A stretch of 64,000 nt of DNA. It comes from Pirellula sp. (GTDB lineage: Bacteria > Planctomycetota > Planctomycetia > Pirellulales > PNKZ01). The stretch spans positions 1 to 64,000 of the forward strand of contig PNKZ01000023.1 of NCBI GenBank assembly GCA_013822735.1, written 5' to 3'. The notes beneath the pieces were generated by a model. That model saw nothing but the letters and a program-made list of their open reading frames with translations. It had not been told where the DNA came from and did no database searches. Positions 33,877-42,429 of this stretch are shown here, piece after piece. Numbering within the stretch: the first letter of the stretch is position 1; every line of letters starts with the position of its first letter. Both the position numbers and the translations under genes were made by a program.

Positions 33877-34935
33877 CTACTGCGGCGGACCAGCGGCCCA
33901 GGTCTTCGCCTGTTCTTCGGCCGAGGGCTGCTCCAGCGGGCGAACCACGCGGAAGCCGACGAACAGGGCGTCCGTGTAGTACCAGATGCTTTGCGGAATC
34001 TGCGGGTCTTGTTGCTTCCAATCGACGGTCGACGGCACGCGGGCCGCGCTGCGCAGCAACTCCGGATCGTCGTCCCACGAGCCGCCGCGGACGACGCATG
34101 GTTCCGTAAGCTTCGGCGGATTGAGCGGGTTTTTGGCGCCCGACTTGGCGTAGAAGCCTTCGTCGTACTGATCGAAGACCCATTCGCTCACGTTGCCGTG
34201 CATGTCGTGCAGACCCCAGGGATTCGGCTTCTTCGTGCCGATCTCGTGGTACTTGCCGTCGCTGTTTTCATAGTGCCAAGCGTAATCGTCGAGTTGCGAG
34301 GCGTCGTCGCCGAAGCTGTATTTCGTGGTCGTGCCGGCGCGGCAGGCGTACTCCCATTCGGCTTCGGTCGGCAAGCGATAGTAGCGGCCGGTCTTCTTCG
34401 TGAGCCATTCGCAATACTTCATCGCCGAGTATTGCGTCATGCAAATCACCGGGTGCTTCTCCTTGCCCATACCGAACGTCATGTCGGTGTAAGGCTTCGT
34501 CGGCTTGGAGCAAGCATCGGCGGCTTTGTCGGCGGCGGTCGGTTCGCGGCTGTCAATCTTGCGACGGGCCACGTCGAGCTGGAACATGAATACTTCGTAC
34601 TCGTCCCAACTCACTTCGTGCTTGGCCATCCAAAACGGTGCGATTTCGACTTCGTGCACGGGGCCTTCGTCGTCGCCGCGTTTGTCTTCGTCGTCGGGGC
34701 TTCCCATTTTGAATTTGCCGCCGGGGATCGGCAGCATTTCAAATTCGCCGTCGGAATCGATAATTGTTTCGAGATAGGGCTTCATCGCGGCGGCGTCTTT
34801 CACGCCGACTGTTTCGTCGCCGGAAGGAAGTTTATCGGCCGCGGCGGCCGAGCCTGCAAACGCGAGAGAGAAAACCAAGCCGGCGGCCCAGCGCGAAGCA
34901 TGGCCGACGAACAAGTTGCGGGTTAGGCTGAGCAT
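33877..34935 (-). CDS. Exported SUMF1/FGE-fold protein, catalytic cysteine not seen
   Basis: A 352-residue protein with a signal peptide (1-33, ending GSAAAA). Residues ~68-345 have the formylglycine-generating-enzyme/SUMF1 fold: GGKFKMGSP (72-80), EVSWDEYEVF, RLPTEAEWEYACRAGT, GNVSEWV and RGGSWDD. At the C-terminus the sequence is GFRVVRP where true FGEs have GFRC, and no other candidate active-site Cys is evident. It is therefore more likely a structural or binding variant than a sulfatase activator. The start at 34935 has GAGGA upstream. It is followed on the same strand by the Gfo/Idh/MocA gene after 169 bp. Confidence 0.85.
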   Translation of the reverse strand: MLSLTRNLFVGHASRWAAGLVFSLAFAGSAAAADKLPSGDETVGVKDAAAMKPYLETIIDSDGEFEMLPIPGGKFKMGSPDDEDKRGDDEGPVHEVEIAPFWMAKHEVSWDEYEVFMFQLDVARRKIDSREPTAADKAADACSKPTKPYTDMTFGMGKEKHPVICMTQYSAMKYCEWLTKKTGRYYRLPTEAEWEYACRAGTTTKYSFGDDASQLDDYAWHYENSDGKYHEIGTKKPNPWGLHDMHGNVSEWVFDQYDEGFYAKSGAKNPLNPPKLTEPCVVRGGSWDDDPELLRSAARVPSTVDWKQQDPQIPQSIWYYTDALFVGFRVVRPLEQPSAEEQAKTWAAGPPQ

Positions 34936-35037
34936 GTACGAGTAGTCCTCGGGAGAACTGAGGCAAGGCGGGAATTGCGGAGCCGGAATTTGAACCAACG
35001 TACCGAAGCTCGAAATCAGAATGCGCGCCATCCGCGG

Positions 35038-36063
35038 ATGGTTGCCGCGGCGGGGCTGATCTTGTCGCTCGCTTGGTGCGTATTGTGCGCCGGAGCGGAG
35101 CACGATGCGCGGCAGCGGTACGAGTATTCCGAAGTCCACATGGGTGCGGAAATCAGGCTCGTATTGTATTCCGCGAGCGCGTCGACCGCAAACCGTGCGG
35201 CCGAAACGGCCTACGCTCGAATCGCCGAATTGAACGGGATTCTGAGCGATTATGACCCGAAAAGTGAACTCTCTTTACTGAGCGCGACGTCCGGCTCCGG
35301 GCGCGTCGTGCCCGTCGGGAAAGACCTCTGGTTCGTCTTGGAGCGATCACAACGATTGGCGGAGGCGACCGAGGGGGCGTTCGATGTGACGGTCGGCCCG
35401 CTGGTGAAAGCGTGGCGCAGCGCGCGGCGCAGCCATACGTTTCCTTCGGACGATCGCTTAGCTCGGGCTCGTGCGCCGGTCGGCTACAAGCACCTGCGAC
35501 TCGACCCGAAGGCGCACACCGCCGAATTGCTCGTGCCGGATATGTTGCTCGATCTCGGCGGCATTGCGATGGGTTACACGGCAGACGAGGTGCTCAAGGT
35601 GCTGGCAAGCCATGGCATTCGCAGCGCAATGATCGACGCCTCCGGAGATGTAGCGTGTAGCGATGCTCCGCCGGGCAAAGAGGGGTGGCGCATCGGCATT
35701 GCACCGCTCACGGAAACGAAGGGGCCGCCGAGTCGCTACGTGATGTTGAAGAATGGGGCATTGACGACGTCGGGGGACGCATTTCAATTTGTGGAACTCG
35801 ACGGACGGCGCTACTCCCACATCGTCGACCCGAAGACAGGGCTCGGACTCACGACGCGCTCGAGCGTCACCGTCGTAGCACGCGATTGCGTCACAGCCGA
35901 TAGTTTGGCGACTGCCGTGAGCGTGCTGGGGCCGGAGAAGGGAATGCGCTTGGTCGAGCAAACGCCGGGGGCTTCGGTGCTGATCGTACGAGGAGAGATC
36001 GACGGAATTCGTGCCCTGGAATCCGACAACTTCGTCAGCGAGTTCGCTAAAGCGGGGATGTAG
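35038..36063 (+). CDS. apbE: FAD:protein FMN transferase (ApbE family)
   Basis: A 341-residue protein with a signal sequence (VAAAGLILSLAWCVLCAGA). The ApbE domain is recognised from ILSDYDPKSELSLL, AFDVTVGPLVKAW, LDLGGIAMGYTADEVLK, MIDASGDV and the metal-binding HIVDPKTGLG. The family transfers FMN from FAD onto Thr of target flavoproteins in the periplasm, for example Rnf/Nqr subunits. None of those targets is adjacent. The ATG at 35038 is preferred; a TTG 63 bases upstream in the same frame is possible but would precede the signal sequence. It is divergent from the SUMF1 gene, so the two share a promoter region. Confidence 0.88.
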   Translation: MVAAAGLILSLAWCVLCAGAEHDARQRYEYSEVHMGAEIRLVLYSASASTANRAAETAYARIAELNGILSDYDPKSELSLLSATSGSGRVVPVGKDLWFVLERSQRLAEATEGAFDVTVGPLVKAWRSARRSHTFPSDDRLARARAPVGYKHLRLDPKAHTAELLVPDMLLDLGGIAMGYTADEVLKVLASHGIRSAMIDASGDVACSDAPPGKEGWRIGIAPLTETKGPPSRYVMLKNGALTTSGDAFQFVELDGRRYSHIVDPKTGLGLTTRSSVTVVARDCVTADSLATAVSVLGPEKGMRLVEQTPGASVLIVRGEIDGIRALESDNFVSEFAKAGM

Positions 36064-36144
36064 CGATGGGGGCCCGTTGCGCCGCCGGGTGAAGGTGTGA
36101 GTTTAGCGCTCGAACGGCGTGGAACACGGTCGAACTGCCTCATC

Positions 36145-36156
36145 GGCACATGTGCC
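36145..36156. repeat. 12-bp palindrome GGCACATGTGCC
   Basis: A perfect palindrome about 80 bp upstream of the Pho-box-like repeat of pstS. A related hairpin, GGCACAT-gg-ATGTGCC, occurs in the mraZ-rsmH spacer at 59058-59073. It could be a regulator site or part of a dispersed hairpin family. Confidence 0.4.
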
Positions 36157-36226
36157 AACTACTTGTCCAAGCACGGCTTACGGTCAAGTAATCGTCGTAA
36201 ACCCCAATCCGCGAACTTTTGAAACG

Positions 36227-36258
36227 CTAACATATCCCTAACAATCGACCGGTATGCT
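36227..36258 (+). promoter_or_regulatory. Pho-box-like direct repeat and -10 upstream of pstS
   Basis: CTAACAT (36227-36233) and CTAACAA (36238-36244) are 7-bp direct repeats with a 4-bp spacer, an 11-bp period. This is the geometry of PhoB/PhoP boxes, and CTAACA resembles the TTAACA-type half-sites of Bacillus PhoP. A possible -10, TATGCT (36253-36258), follows after 8 bases, and no -35 is needed in such promoters. It lies about 90 bp before the pst operon, which PhoB/PhoP normally controls. Confidence 0.55.
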
Positions 36259-36333
36259 CGTCAGTCCTTGAAACCGTCGGCTGACGGCCGGTGCCGGCAA
36301 GCTGGTCTTTGATTCCTATCATCAGATTAGAAA

Positions 36334-37398
36334 GTGACTTCCCGTATGTATTCCTCGTGGCGCAAGACGTTGGTGTGCGTAGCAATGATTGCCTTCGCGG
36401 CGGCGGAAGGTTGCTCGTCGAAAACCAATTCGTCCACAGGTTCTCACTCGGGTGGCGCCGGAGCCGCGGCCGCAGGCGATTCCGTCATCAAGATCGATGG
36501 TTCGAGCACCGTGTTTCCCGTAACGGAAGCGGTGGCCGAAGAGTTTCAAGCCGCCACGAAGATTCACGTGACCGTCGGTATCGCGGGCACGGGGGGCGGA
36601 TTCAAGAAGTTCTGCCGCGGCGAAACCGATGTTTCGAACGCGAGCCGTCCGATCTTGGCGGAAGAAATTGCCTTGGCAAAAGAGAACGGCGTGGAATACG
36701 TCGAGCTGCCGATTTGCTTCGACGCTCTGACCGTCGCGGTCAATCCGCAGGCCACGTGGGTCGATTCGATCACGGTGGAGGAACTGAAGAAGATCTGGGA
36801 GCCGGGCGCACAAGGCAAAATTACGAAGTGGAATCAGATCCGCCCGGAATGGCCGGATCAACCATTCGTGTTGTTTGGGGCGGGCTCCGATTCCGGGACG
36901 TTCGACTACTTCACCGAAGCGGTCTGCGGCAAGGCCAAGGCAAGCCGCGGCGACTTCACCGCCAGCGAAGACGACAACGTGCTCGTGCAAGGTATCGAAG
37001 GCAACAAGTACGCTTTGGGCTATTTGCCGTTCGCGTACTACGAGCCGAACAAGGCCAAGCTCAAGGCTTTGGCCGTCGATTGGGAAAAAGACAAGATTGG
37101 CGCCACGCTTCCCAGTGCCGAAGCGATCATCGGCGGTAAGTACAATCCCCTCTCGCGCCCGCTGTTCATCTACGTGAGCAAGAAGTCCGCGGCCCGTCCG
37201 GAAGTGAAGCAGTTTATCGAGTTCTATCTGAAGAACGTGACGGAGCTGGCGACGGAAGTGAAGTACGTACCGCTGCCGCCGGCCGCCTACACGGCGATCA
37301 GCGAGCGCTTCGCGAAGATGAAGACGGGCAGCGGATTCGGCGGCGTTCCGGAAGTCGGGTTGGCGGTGGAAGACATTCTCAAACGCGAGCCCAAGTAA
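36334..37398 (+). CDS. pstS: Phosphate ABC transporter substrate-binding lipoprotein PstS
   Basis: A 354-residue periplasmic binding protein of the Pst high-affinity phosphate system. A signal sequence ends in AAAEGC, a lipobox-like site with Cys27. Phosphate-binding segments are DGSSTVFP (55-62), GIAGTGGGFKKFCRGETDVSNASRP (~83-106, shown as GTGGGF and SNASRP) and GAGSDSGTFDYF further on. Length and motifs fit the larger PstS variant of the PstS/SphX type. It heads pstS-pstC-pstA-pstB, with 36 bp to pstC. The upstream Pho-box-like repeat suggests induction under phosphate starvation. An ATG four codons in is a possible alternative start. Confidence 0.93.
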   Translation: MTSRMYSSWRKTLVCVAMIAFAAAEGCSSKTNSSTGSHSGGAGAAAAGDSVIKIDGSSTVFPVTEAVAEEFQAATKIHVTVGIAGTGGGFKKFCRGETDVSNASRPILAEEIALAKENGVEYVELPICFDALTVAVNPQATWVDSITVEELKKIWEPGAQGKITKWNQIRPEWPDQPFVLFGAGSDSGTFDYFTEAVCGKAKASRGDFTASEDDNVLVQGIEGNKYALGYLPFAYYEPNKAKLKALAVDWEKDKIGATLPSAEAIIGGKYNPLSRPLFIYVSKKSAARPEVKQFIEFYLKNVTELATEVKYVPLPPAAYTAISERFAKMKTGSGFGGVPEVGLAVEDILKREPK

Positions 37399-37434
37399 CT
37401 CGCGCCATCGCACGATGCGCTTTCTGGAGATCGA

Positions 37435-38397
37435 ATGAAGCCGACTGCCACGGTCGTCGCGGCGGATGCGGGATCGCTGCTCGCAGGCAAGCCTGCAAGG
37501 AGCGACGGCATCACGGCTTTCGTTGCGCGCCGCCGATTTGTCAATTCCGTTGCGGCCACGATCATGTTTGCCGCGGCGGCTTCGTCGATCGTCATCACGT
37601 GCGGCATCGTCGCCATTCTCACCTTTGAGTCGGCGACGTTTTTCAGCCACGTTTCCCTGCTGGATTTCTTAACCGACACGATGTGGACGCCGCTCTTTGC
37701 GGACGCCCACTTCGGTATTCTGCCGCTCGTCGCGGGCACGCTCGTGACGACGGCCGTAGCGCTCTTCATCGCATTGCCGATGGGGACGATCATCGCCGTG
37801 TATTTGAGCGAATTCGCGCCGCACAAAGTCCGCGAAGTCATCAAGCCCGCCACGGAATTGCTGAGCGCCGTGCCGACGGTCGTATACGGCTACTTCGCGC
37901 TGCAGTTCGTGACTCCCGCGTTGCAGCATGTGGTGCCGGACTTGCCCACCTTCAATATGCTCAGCGCGGGCATCGTGATGGGGATTATGATCATCCCCTA
38001 CGTCAGCTCGCTCAGCGAAGATGCCTTGCGGGCCGTGCCGATGCTCCTGCGCGAAGGCTCATACGGCATGGGAGCCAGCCGGATTCAAACGGCCTTTAAG
38101 GTCGTGATGCCCTCGGCCGTTTCCGGCATGGCGGCGGCGTATATCTTGGGCATCTCGCGCGCGATCGGCGAAACCATGATCGTGGCCGTCGCCGCCGGAA
38201 TGCAGCCGAACCTCACAATCGATCCGCGTCAGCCGGCCGAAACGATCACGGCCTATATTGTGCAAGTGAGTCTTGGCGATTTGCCGCACGGCAGCGTCGG
38301 GTACCAATCGATTTTCGCCGCCGGCGCGACCTTGTTCCTGATGACGCTGGCGTTCAACGTTCTAGGTCACTATCTGCGGAAGCGGTTCCGTCACTAG
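37435..38397 (+). CDS. pstC: Phosphate ABC transporter permease PstC
   Basis: A 320-residue inner-membrane permease with about six transmembrane segments. After a cytoplasmic N-terminus (~1-35), the first segment is ATIMFAAAASSIVITCGIVAIL. The transporter cytoplasmic coupling loop is seen as EDALRAVPMLLREGSYGMGASRIQT (EAA-type loop), and [16 protein letters not shown] is a PstC/PstA signature. It pairs with PstA to form the channel. It is the second gene of the operon; its stop is 9 bp before pstA. Confidence 0.95.
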   Translation: MKPTATVVAADAGSLLAGKPARSDGITAFVARRRFVNSVAATIMFAAAASSIVITCGIVAILTFESATFFSHVSLLDFLTDTMWTPLFADAHFGILPLVAGTLVTTAVALFIALPMGTIIAVYLSEFAPHKVREVIKPATELLSAVPTVVYGYFALQFVTPALQHVVPDLPTFNMLSAGIVMGIMIIPYVSSLSEDALRAVPMLLREGSYGMGASRIQTAFKVVMPSAVSGMAAAYILGISRAIGETMIVAVAAGMQPNLTIDPRQPAETITAYIVQVSLGDLPHGSVGYQSIFAAGATLFLMTLAFNVLGHYLRKRFRH

Positions 38398-38406
38398 TTA
38401 CTCGAC

Positions 38407-39318
38407 ATGGATAAGCAAACCGCAAAAATCGTCGCCCGCCGGAAGCTTGAAGATCGAATCTTCAACGCCCTGGGGATTTTCTGCACGCTGGTCGCGTTGT
38501 CGACGCTCGCGCTATTGCTGGGCGACCTGCTCGTCACCGGGCTATCGCGCATCGATTGGCAATTTCTCACATCGTTCCCCTCGCGCAAGGCGGAGCGTTC
38601 CGGAATTCTCTCGTCGTGGGTCGGTTCGTTGGTCGTCATGTGCGTCACAGGTTGCACGGCCGTGCCGTTGGGCATCGCGGCCGGCGTGTATATGGAAGAG
38701 TACGGACGCAAGGGGCGTATCAACACCATCATCGAAGTGAATATCGCCAACCTCGCCGGCGTCCCGTCGATCATCTACGGGCTCATGGCGCTTGGCATTT
38801 TCGTGTATTACCTGGGCCTCGGGCAAAGCGTCTTGGCGGGCGGATTGACCCTAGCCGTGTTGATTCTGCCGATCGTGATCGTTTCCACGCGCGAGGCGTT
38901 GCGAACCGTTCCCGTGCAAATTCGCGAGGCCGCTTACGCCCTAGGTGCGAGTAAATGGCAAGTGATTTCGCATCACCTGCTGCGTTATTCGCTGGGGGGG
39001 ATTTCCACGGGGGTGATCATCGCCATCTCGCGAGCCATCGGCGAAACGGCGCCGCTCATTACCATCGGCGCGTTGACGTTTATCGCGTTCTTGCCGACCA
39101 GTCCCTTGGCCGAGCCGTTTCCCGAACATCTGACGGACTGGTTGCACTCGCCGTTTGCCGTGCTCCCGATTCAAATGTTTAACTGGACGTCACGTCCGAC
39201 GGAAGATTTTCATCGCAATGCCGCGGCGGCGGGAATTATCCTGATTGCCGTAACTTTGTCGCTGAACGCCGTTGCAATCTTTGTTCGCCATCGCGTGCGA
39301 CGCCACATCAAATGGTAA
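38407..39318 (+). CDS. pstA: Phosphate ABC transporter permease PstA
   Basis: A 303-residue permease with about six membrane segments. Family features are [50 protein letters not shown] and an EAA-type coupling loop, [25 protein letters not shown], then [16 protein letters not shown]. Its 3' end overlaps pstB by 7 bases (ATGGTAA), consistent with translational coupling and stoichiometric assembly of PstA with PstB. Confidence 0.95.
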   Translation: MDKQTAKIVARRKLEDRIFNALGIFCTLVALSTLALLLGDLLVTGLSRIDWQFLTSFPSRKAERSGILSSWVGSLVVMCVTGCTAVPLGIAAGVYMEEYGRKGRINTIIEVNIANLAGVPSIIYGLMALGIFVYYLGLGQSVLAGGLTLAVLILPIVIVSTREALRTVPVQIREAAYALGASKWQVISHHLLRYSLGGISTGVIIAISRAIGETAPLITIGALTFIAFLPTSPLAEPFPEHLTDWLHSPFAVLPIQMFNWTSRPTEDFHRNAAAAGIILIAVTLSLNAVAIFVRHRVRRHIKW

Positions 39319-40235
39319 ACTCGTCGACCTCCGCCACAAACTTGCGTCTAAGCAAGCCGGGGAATATCGCTCCGATGCCCACACGAGCCGAAACAGAAGC
39401 ACGCTTCGTCGCGGCCGAGCCGCTTGCCAAACTAACTATGCCTGAATCGCATCGTTCCCACGCTCCCGCCATGCCGCCGTGCAAAGCCGAAGTGAAGAAG
39501 TTGAGCTTCTTCTACGGCACGATGCAGGCCTTGCATCAGATCGACTTGCCGTTGGCGGATAAGCATGTGACCGCCTTGGTCGGACCTTCGGGATGCGGAA
39601 AAAGCACCCTGCTACGCTGCTTCAACCGCATCCACGACCTCTACCCGAACACCCGCTACGACGGGGAAATCATTCTTTATCCGAGCGGCGCGAACATCGT
39701 CGACAAGAGCATCGACCCGATCGAGATGCGAATGCGGATCGGCATGGTGTTTCAAAAGCCGAACCCGTTTCCGAAATCCATCTTTGAAAACGTCGCCTAC
39801 GGTTTGCGCCTGAAGGGCATCACAAACAAAACGGAATTGAAGGATCGGGTCGAAGTGGCGCTCACTTCCACCGCGATTTGGGAAGAAATCAAAGACCGGT
39901 TGAACAAGTCGGCCTACGAGCTTTCCGGCGGACAGCAGCAGCGGCTATGTATCGCGCGAGCCGTGGCGGCGGAGCCGGAAATGTTGTTGATGGACGAACC
40001 CTGTTCCGCGCTCGACCCGATTGCTTCGGCCAAGATCGAAGATCTTATTCGCGAACTGCGGAAGAAGTACGCCGTATTGATCGTCACGCACAACATGCAG
40101 CAGGCCTCGCGAGCCAGCGACTACACGGCCTTCATGTATCTCGGGCGATTGGTGGAGTTTGGCACCACGACGGATATCTTCACGAATCCCAAATCTAAAG
40201 AGACGGAAGATTACGTAACCGGCCGCTTCGGTTAA
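39312..40235 (+). CDS. pstB: Phosphate ABC transporter ATPase PstB
   Basis: A 307-residue ATPase. Walker [10 protein letters not shown] is at 91-99; [14 protein letters not shown] is the ABC signature, [13 protein letters not shown] is Walker B, and [22 protein letters not shown] holds the switch His. [24 protein letters not shown] is typical of PstB. It has ~58 extra N-terminal residues beyond the usual ~250, without a recognised domain; ATGs at codons 22 and 54 could be the real start, but the 7-base overlap with pstA favours 39312. No phoU follows, which is less usual for the operon. Confidence 0.94.
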   Translation: MVNSSTSATNLRLSKPGNIAPMPTRAETEARFVAAEPLAKLTMPESHRSHAPAMPPCKAEVKKLSFFYGTMQALHQIDLPLADKHVTALVGPSGCGKSTLLRCFNRIHDLYPNTRYDGEIILYPSGANIVDKSIDPIEMRMRIGMVFQKPNPFPKSIFENVAYGLRLKGITNKTELKDRVEVALTSTAIWEEIKDRLNKSAYELSGGQQQRLCIARAVAAEPEMLLMDEPCSALDPIASAKIEDLIRELRKKYAVLIVTHNMQQASRASDYTAFMYLGRLVEFGTTTDIFTNPKSKETEDYVTGRFG

Positions 40236-40614
40236 GAATCTGCAAAGAGGCTCTTCACCCTTCACTAAGCATTCGCCCCTACGGCGACTTGGAATTTCCC
40301 GACGAATTGCCGCCATACTTCTAAAATGGCGGCGTAAATGAAACTTTTGTCGGCAACCGGGCGTCTTACCTGCGCGCGGATTTGAGGCGCTCGTGCGACG
40401 GTGCCGGCCGGCGGGGGGCTCGCAGGTTCGTCCTTGCTCCCTTTGGGGAGTTTGTAAATAATATTTAGATTCCAGCGAATGTCTCTCTGAACCGTCGCTT
40501 GCTCGCCCGGCCGTGAAATGTGCCGCCTGAGCTGTGTTCCCTGCGACGGCGAGGCCGCGATTGTCGGCCTGAAAAGGGCACCCTGCTTCAGAGACTGTTC
40601 TACGAGGTGTTTCG
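40236..40614. other. Intergenic region after pst (379 bp)
   Basis: No gene is recognised. GCCGCCAT (40309-40316) pairs with ATGGCGGC (40326-40333), a hairpin lacking a T tract that might end pst transcription. A small CTCCC-tttg-GGGAG stem is followed by an AT-rich TGTAAATAATATTTAGAT block (about 40452-40470), the best candidate for a promoter of the next gene, though no strong -35 was found. Confidence 0.4.
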
Positions 40615-42363
40615 GTGTCCGAGAAATTCAACCCTTTGAAGACCTGGCTCGGCGTTACCGCCGGGAAACCGAGCTATTACCAACTTCTTGGGCTCGAAAA
40701 CTTCGAAAGCGAACCTCCGGTCATTGCAGAAGCGGCCGATCGGGCCATTCGGAAAGTGCAGAAGCACCTGCAAGGCGAACATCGCGAGACGGCAGAAAAG
40801 CTGGCCCGCGATTTAGCAACTGTCAAAAGCGTGCTGACTTCCTCCGAAAAGCGCCAAGCATACGATGCGCAATTGCGCGGCAAGCTGGGCGTAAGCTCGT
40901 CGCCGCGGCTTGCCCCCGCCCCCGCCGCGGCCGTCGTATTGCCCCAGGCCATTGAAGCGGCCGACTCGCCCACGATGATGCTTCCTCCCGGTGCGCTTTC
41001 CGCCGCGCTGGGGTTGCCGAGCGCCGCACTTCCTCCTTCCACGTTGCCCCCGCAGGCTCACGGGCCTGGCGGAGCATATGGTGCTCCTCCAAATCCTTAC
41101 GGTGCGCCGAATCCGACCGGTTACGGCGACCCCGGCGCGTTCGGCCTGCCGCAGCCGCAAGCCGGTTCGAATCCCTTCGCTCCGCAGGGAGCCTATCCGC
41201 AGCCGTATGGTCAGGAGAATCAGACGCCCGGCTATTCGGCTCCGTACGGCGGTGAGCAAGTCGGCCAGTTCAACTTTGGTCCGCCGGGCGCGGCGCCCTT
41301 GGCCTCCCCGACGCCGATGGCGGCCAACCCGATGATGCCGCAAGCTGCCGGACCATCGGCCGGAGCCGGCGTGCCGTTCGCGCCGAAGACTGCCGGGGTT
41401 CGCACACGCGTCGCCGGTCGCAAACAGCAACAATCCAATTTCACCGTGGCTCTCGCCGTACTCGGCGTAGCGGCCGTCGTGTTGGTGATTGTGATCGTCG
41501 TCGTGAGTCAACAAAAGGCCGATCACGACGCGGAACAGGCGAAACTGACTCCGCCTGTCGCGCCTCATCCGCAGCCGGTCGTCGCTCCGTTGCCGTCGCA
41601 AAACATTCCGCTCCCTCCCGTAATTCCGAGTTCGGGCAATTCCGCGATGACGCCGACGGTGTTCGAACCGCCGATGGAATCCGAATCGGAACGCGAACGT
41701 CGCATGGCTGCGGAGAAGGCCGCGATGGCGGAGTCTCCGAAGCCGGCCATGACAACCGAGCCCGCTCCGAAGGAAGCCGTGCCGGTCGGAATGCGCGGCG
41801 TCGAAGTGACACCGGTGGTCATGGAGGCGAGCCTGCCCGAGGATGCGGTTCGCGCGAAATCGGTGCCGACGATGCTCTCCGCCGCTCGCACGGCGATTCG
41901 CACGCGCGATTACTTCAAAGCGGAAGACGTGATCCTGCAGGCCCAAATCACCGCCGATTCTCCGGCACTCGTGCAGTCGACTCTCGATCATGCCCGCGCG
42001 TTGGACTTGGTGCGTAGCTTCTGGGAAGGAGTTCGCGAAGGGATCAAGGGACTCAAGGCGGGGGACGAACTCACCTTCAATGCCAAGACCGCGGTGGTCG
42101 TGCGACATGACGAGGTGAATCTCGTCGTCAAGCAAGACAACAAAGAGATTCCGCTCGTGATCGACAAGCTGATCCCGGGCCTGGCCGCGCAACTCGCGGA
42201 ACGCGGGCTCGCGAAGGATGCCGCTTCGACGAAACTCGTCGTCGGGATGTTCCTCGCGCTCGATCAGTCGGGCGACCATGCCGCGGGACGGACGCTGTTC
42301 GACGAAGCGGCCGCCGGCGGACTCGACGTCGGCACGCTCCGTCCGATCATCGAAGCCAAGTAG
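40615..42363 (+). CDS. Membrane protein with degenerate J-like N-terminal domain
   Basis: A 582-residue protein starting at GTG, with GAGG 7 bases upstream. Residues ~20-90 (YYQLLGLENFESEPPVIAEAADRAIRKVQKHLQ, then LTSSEKRQAYDAQLRGKLG) resemble a J-domain in length and in the closing YDAQL helix, but the HPD tripeptide that activates Hsp70 is absent. A Pro/Gly/Ala-rich segment (~95-265, with PNPYGAPNP and YPQPYG) precedes one membrane helix (~276-298). A charged linker and a ~190-residue C-terminal domain follow. Such proteins recur in planctomycetes without assigned function. The N-terminus would be cytoplasmic. Confidence 0.75.
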   Translation: MSEKFNPLKTWLGVTAGKPSYYQLLGLENFESEPPVIAEAADRAIRKVQKHLQGEHRETAEKLARDLATVKSVLTSSEKRQAYDAQLRGKLGVSSSPRLAPAPAAAVVLPQAIEAADSPTMMLPPGALSAALGLPSAALPPSTLPPQAHGPGGAYGAPPNPYGAPNPTGYGDPGAFGLPQPQAGSNPFAPQGAYPQPYGQENQTPGYSAPYGGEQVGQFNFGPPGAAPLASPTPMAANPMMPQAAGPSAGAGVPFAPKTAGVRTRVAGRKQQQSNFTVALAVLGVAAVVLVIVIVVVSQQKADHDAEQAKLTPPVAPHPQPVVAPLPSQNIPLPPVIPSSGNSAMTPTVFEPPMESESERERRMAAEKAAMAESPKPAMTTEPAPKEAVPVGMRGVEVTPVVMEASLPEDAVRAKSVPTMLSAARTAIRTRDYFKAEDVILQAQITADSPALVQSTLDHARALDLVRSFWEGVREGIKGLKAGDELTFNAKTAVVVRHDEVNLVVKQDNKEIPLVIDKLIPGLAAQLAERGLAKDAASTKLVVGMFLALDQSGDHAAGRTLFDEAAAGGLDVGTLRPIIEAK

Positions 42364-42429
42364 AGCTTCGCGACAACGCATCGACCGTCGCGCGGCAAGC
42401 AGGCGATTTTGCGCCGCGGCCGTCGCCGA

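Noticed and set aside
33526-34926. A 466-codon plus-strand open frame
   Set aside because: Antisense to the SUMF1-fold gene, which shows clear family motifs on the minus strand.
40813-42381. A 522-codon minus-strand open frame
   Set aside because: Complement of the J-like membrane protein gene, which has a ribosome-binding site, a membrane helix and a sensible composition.
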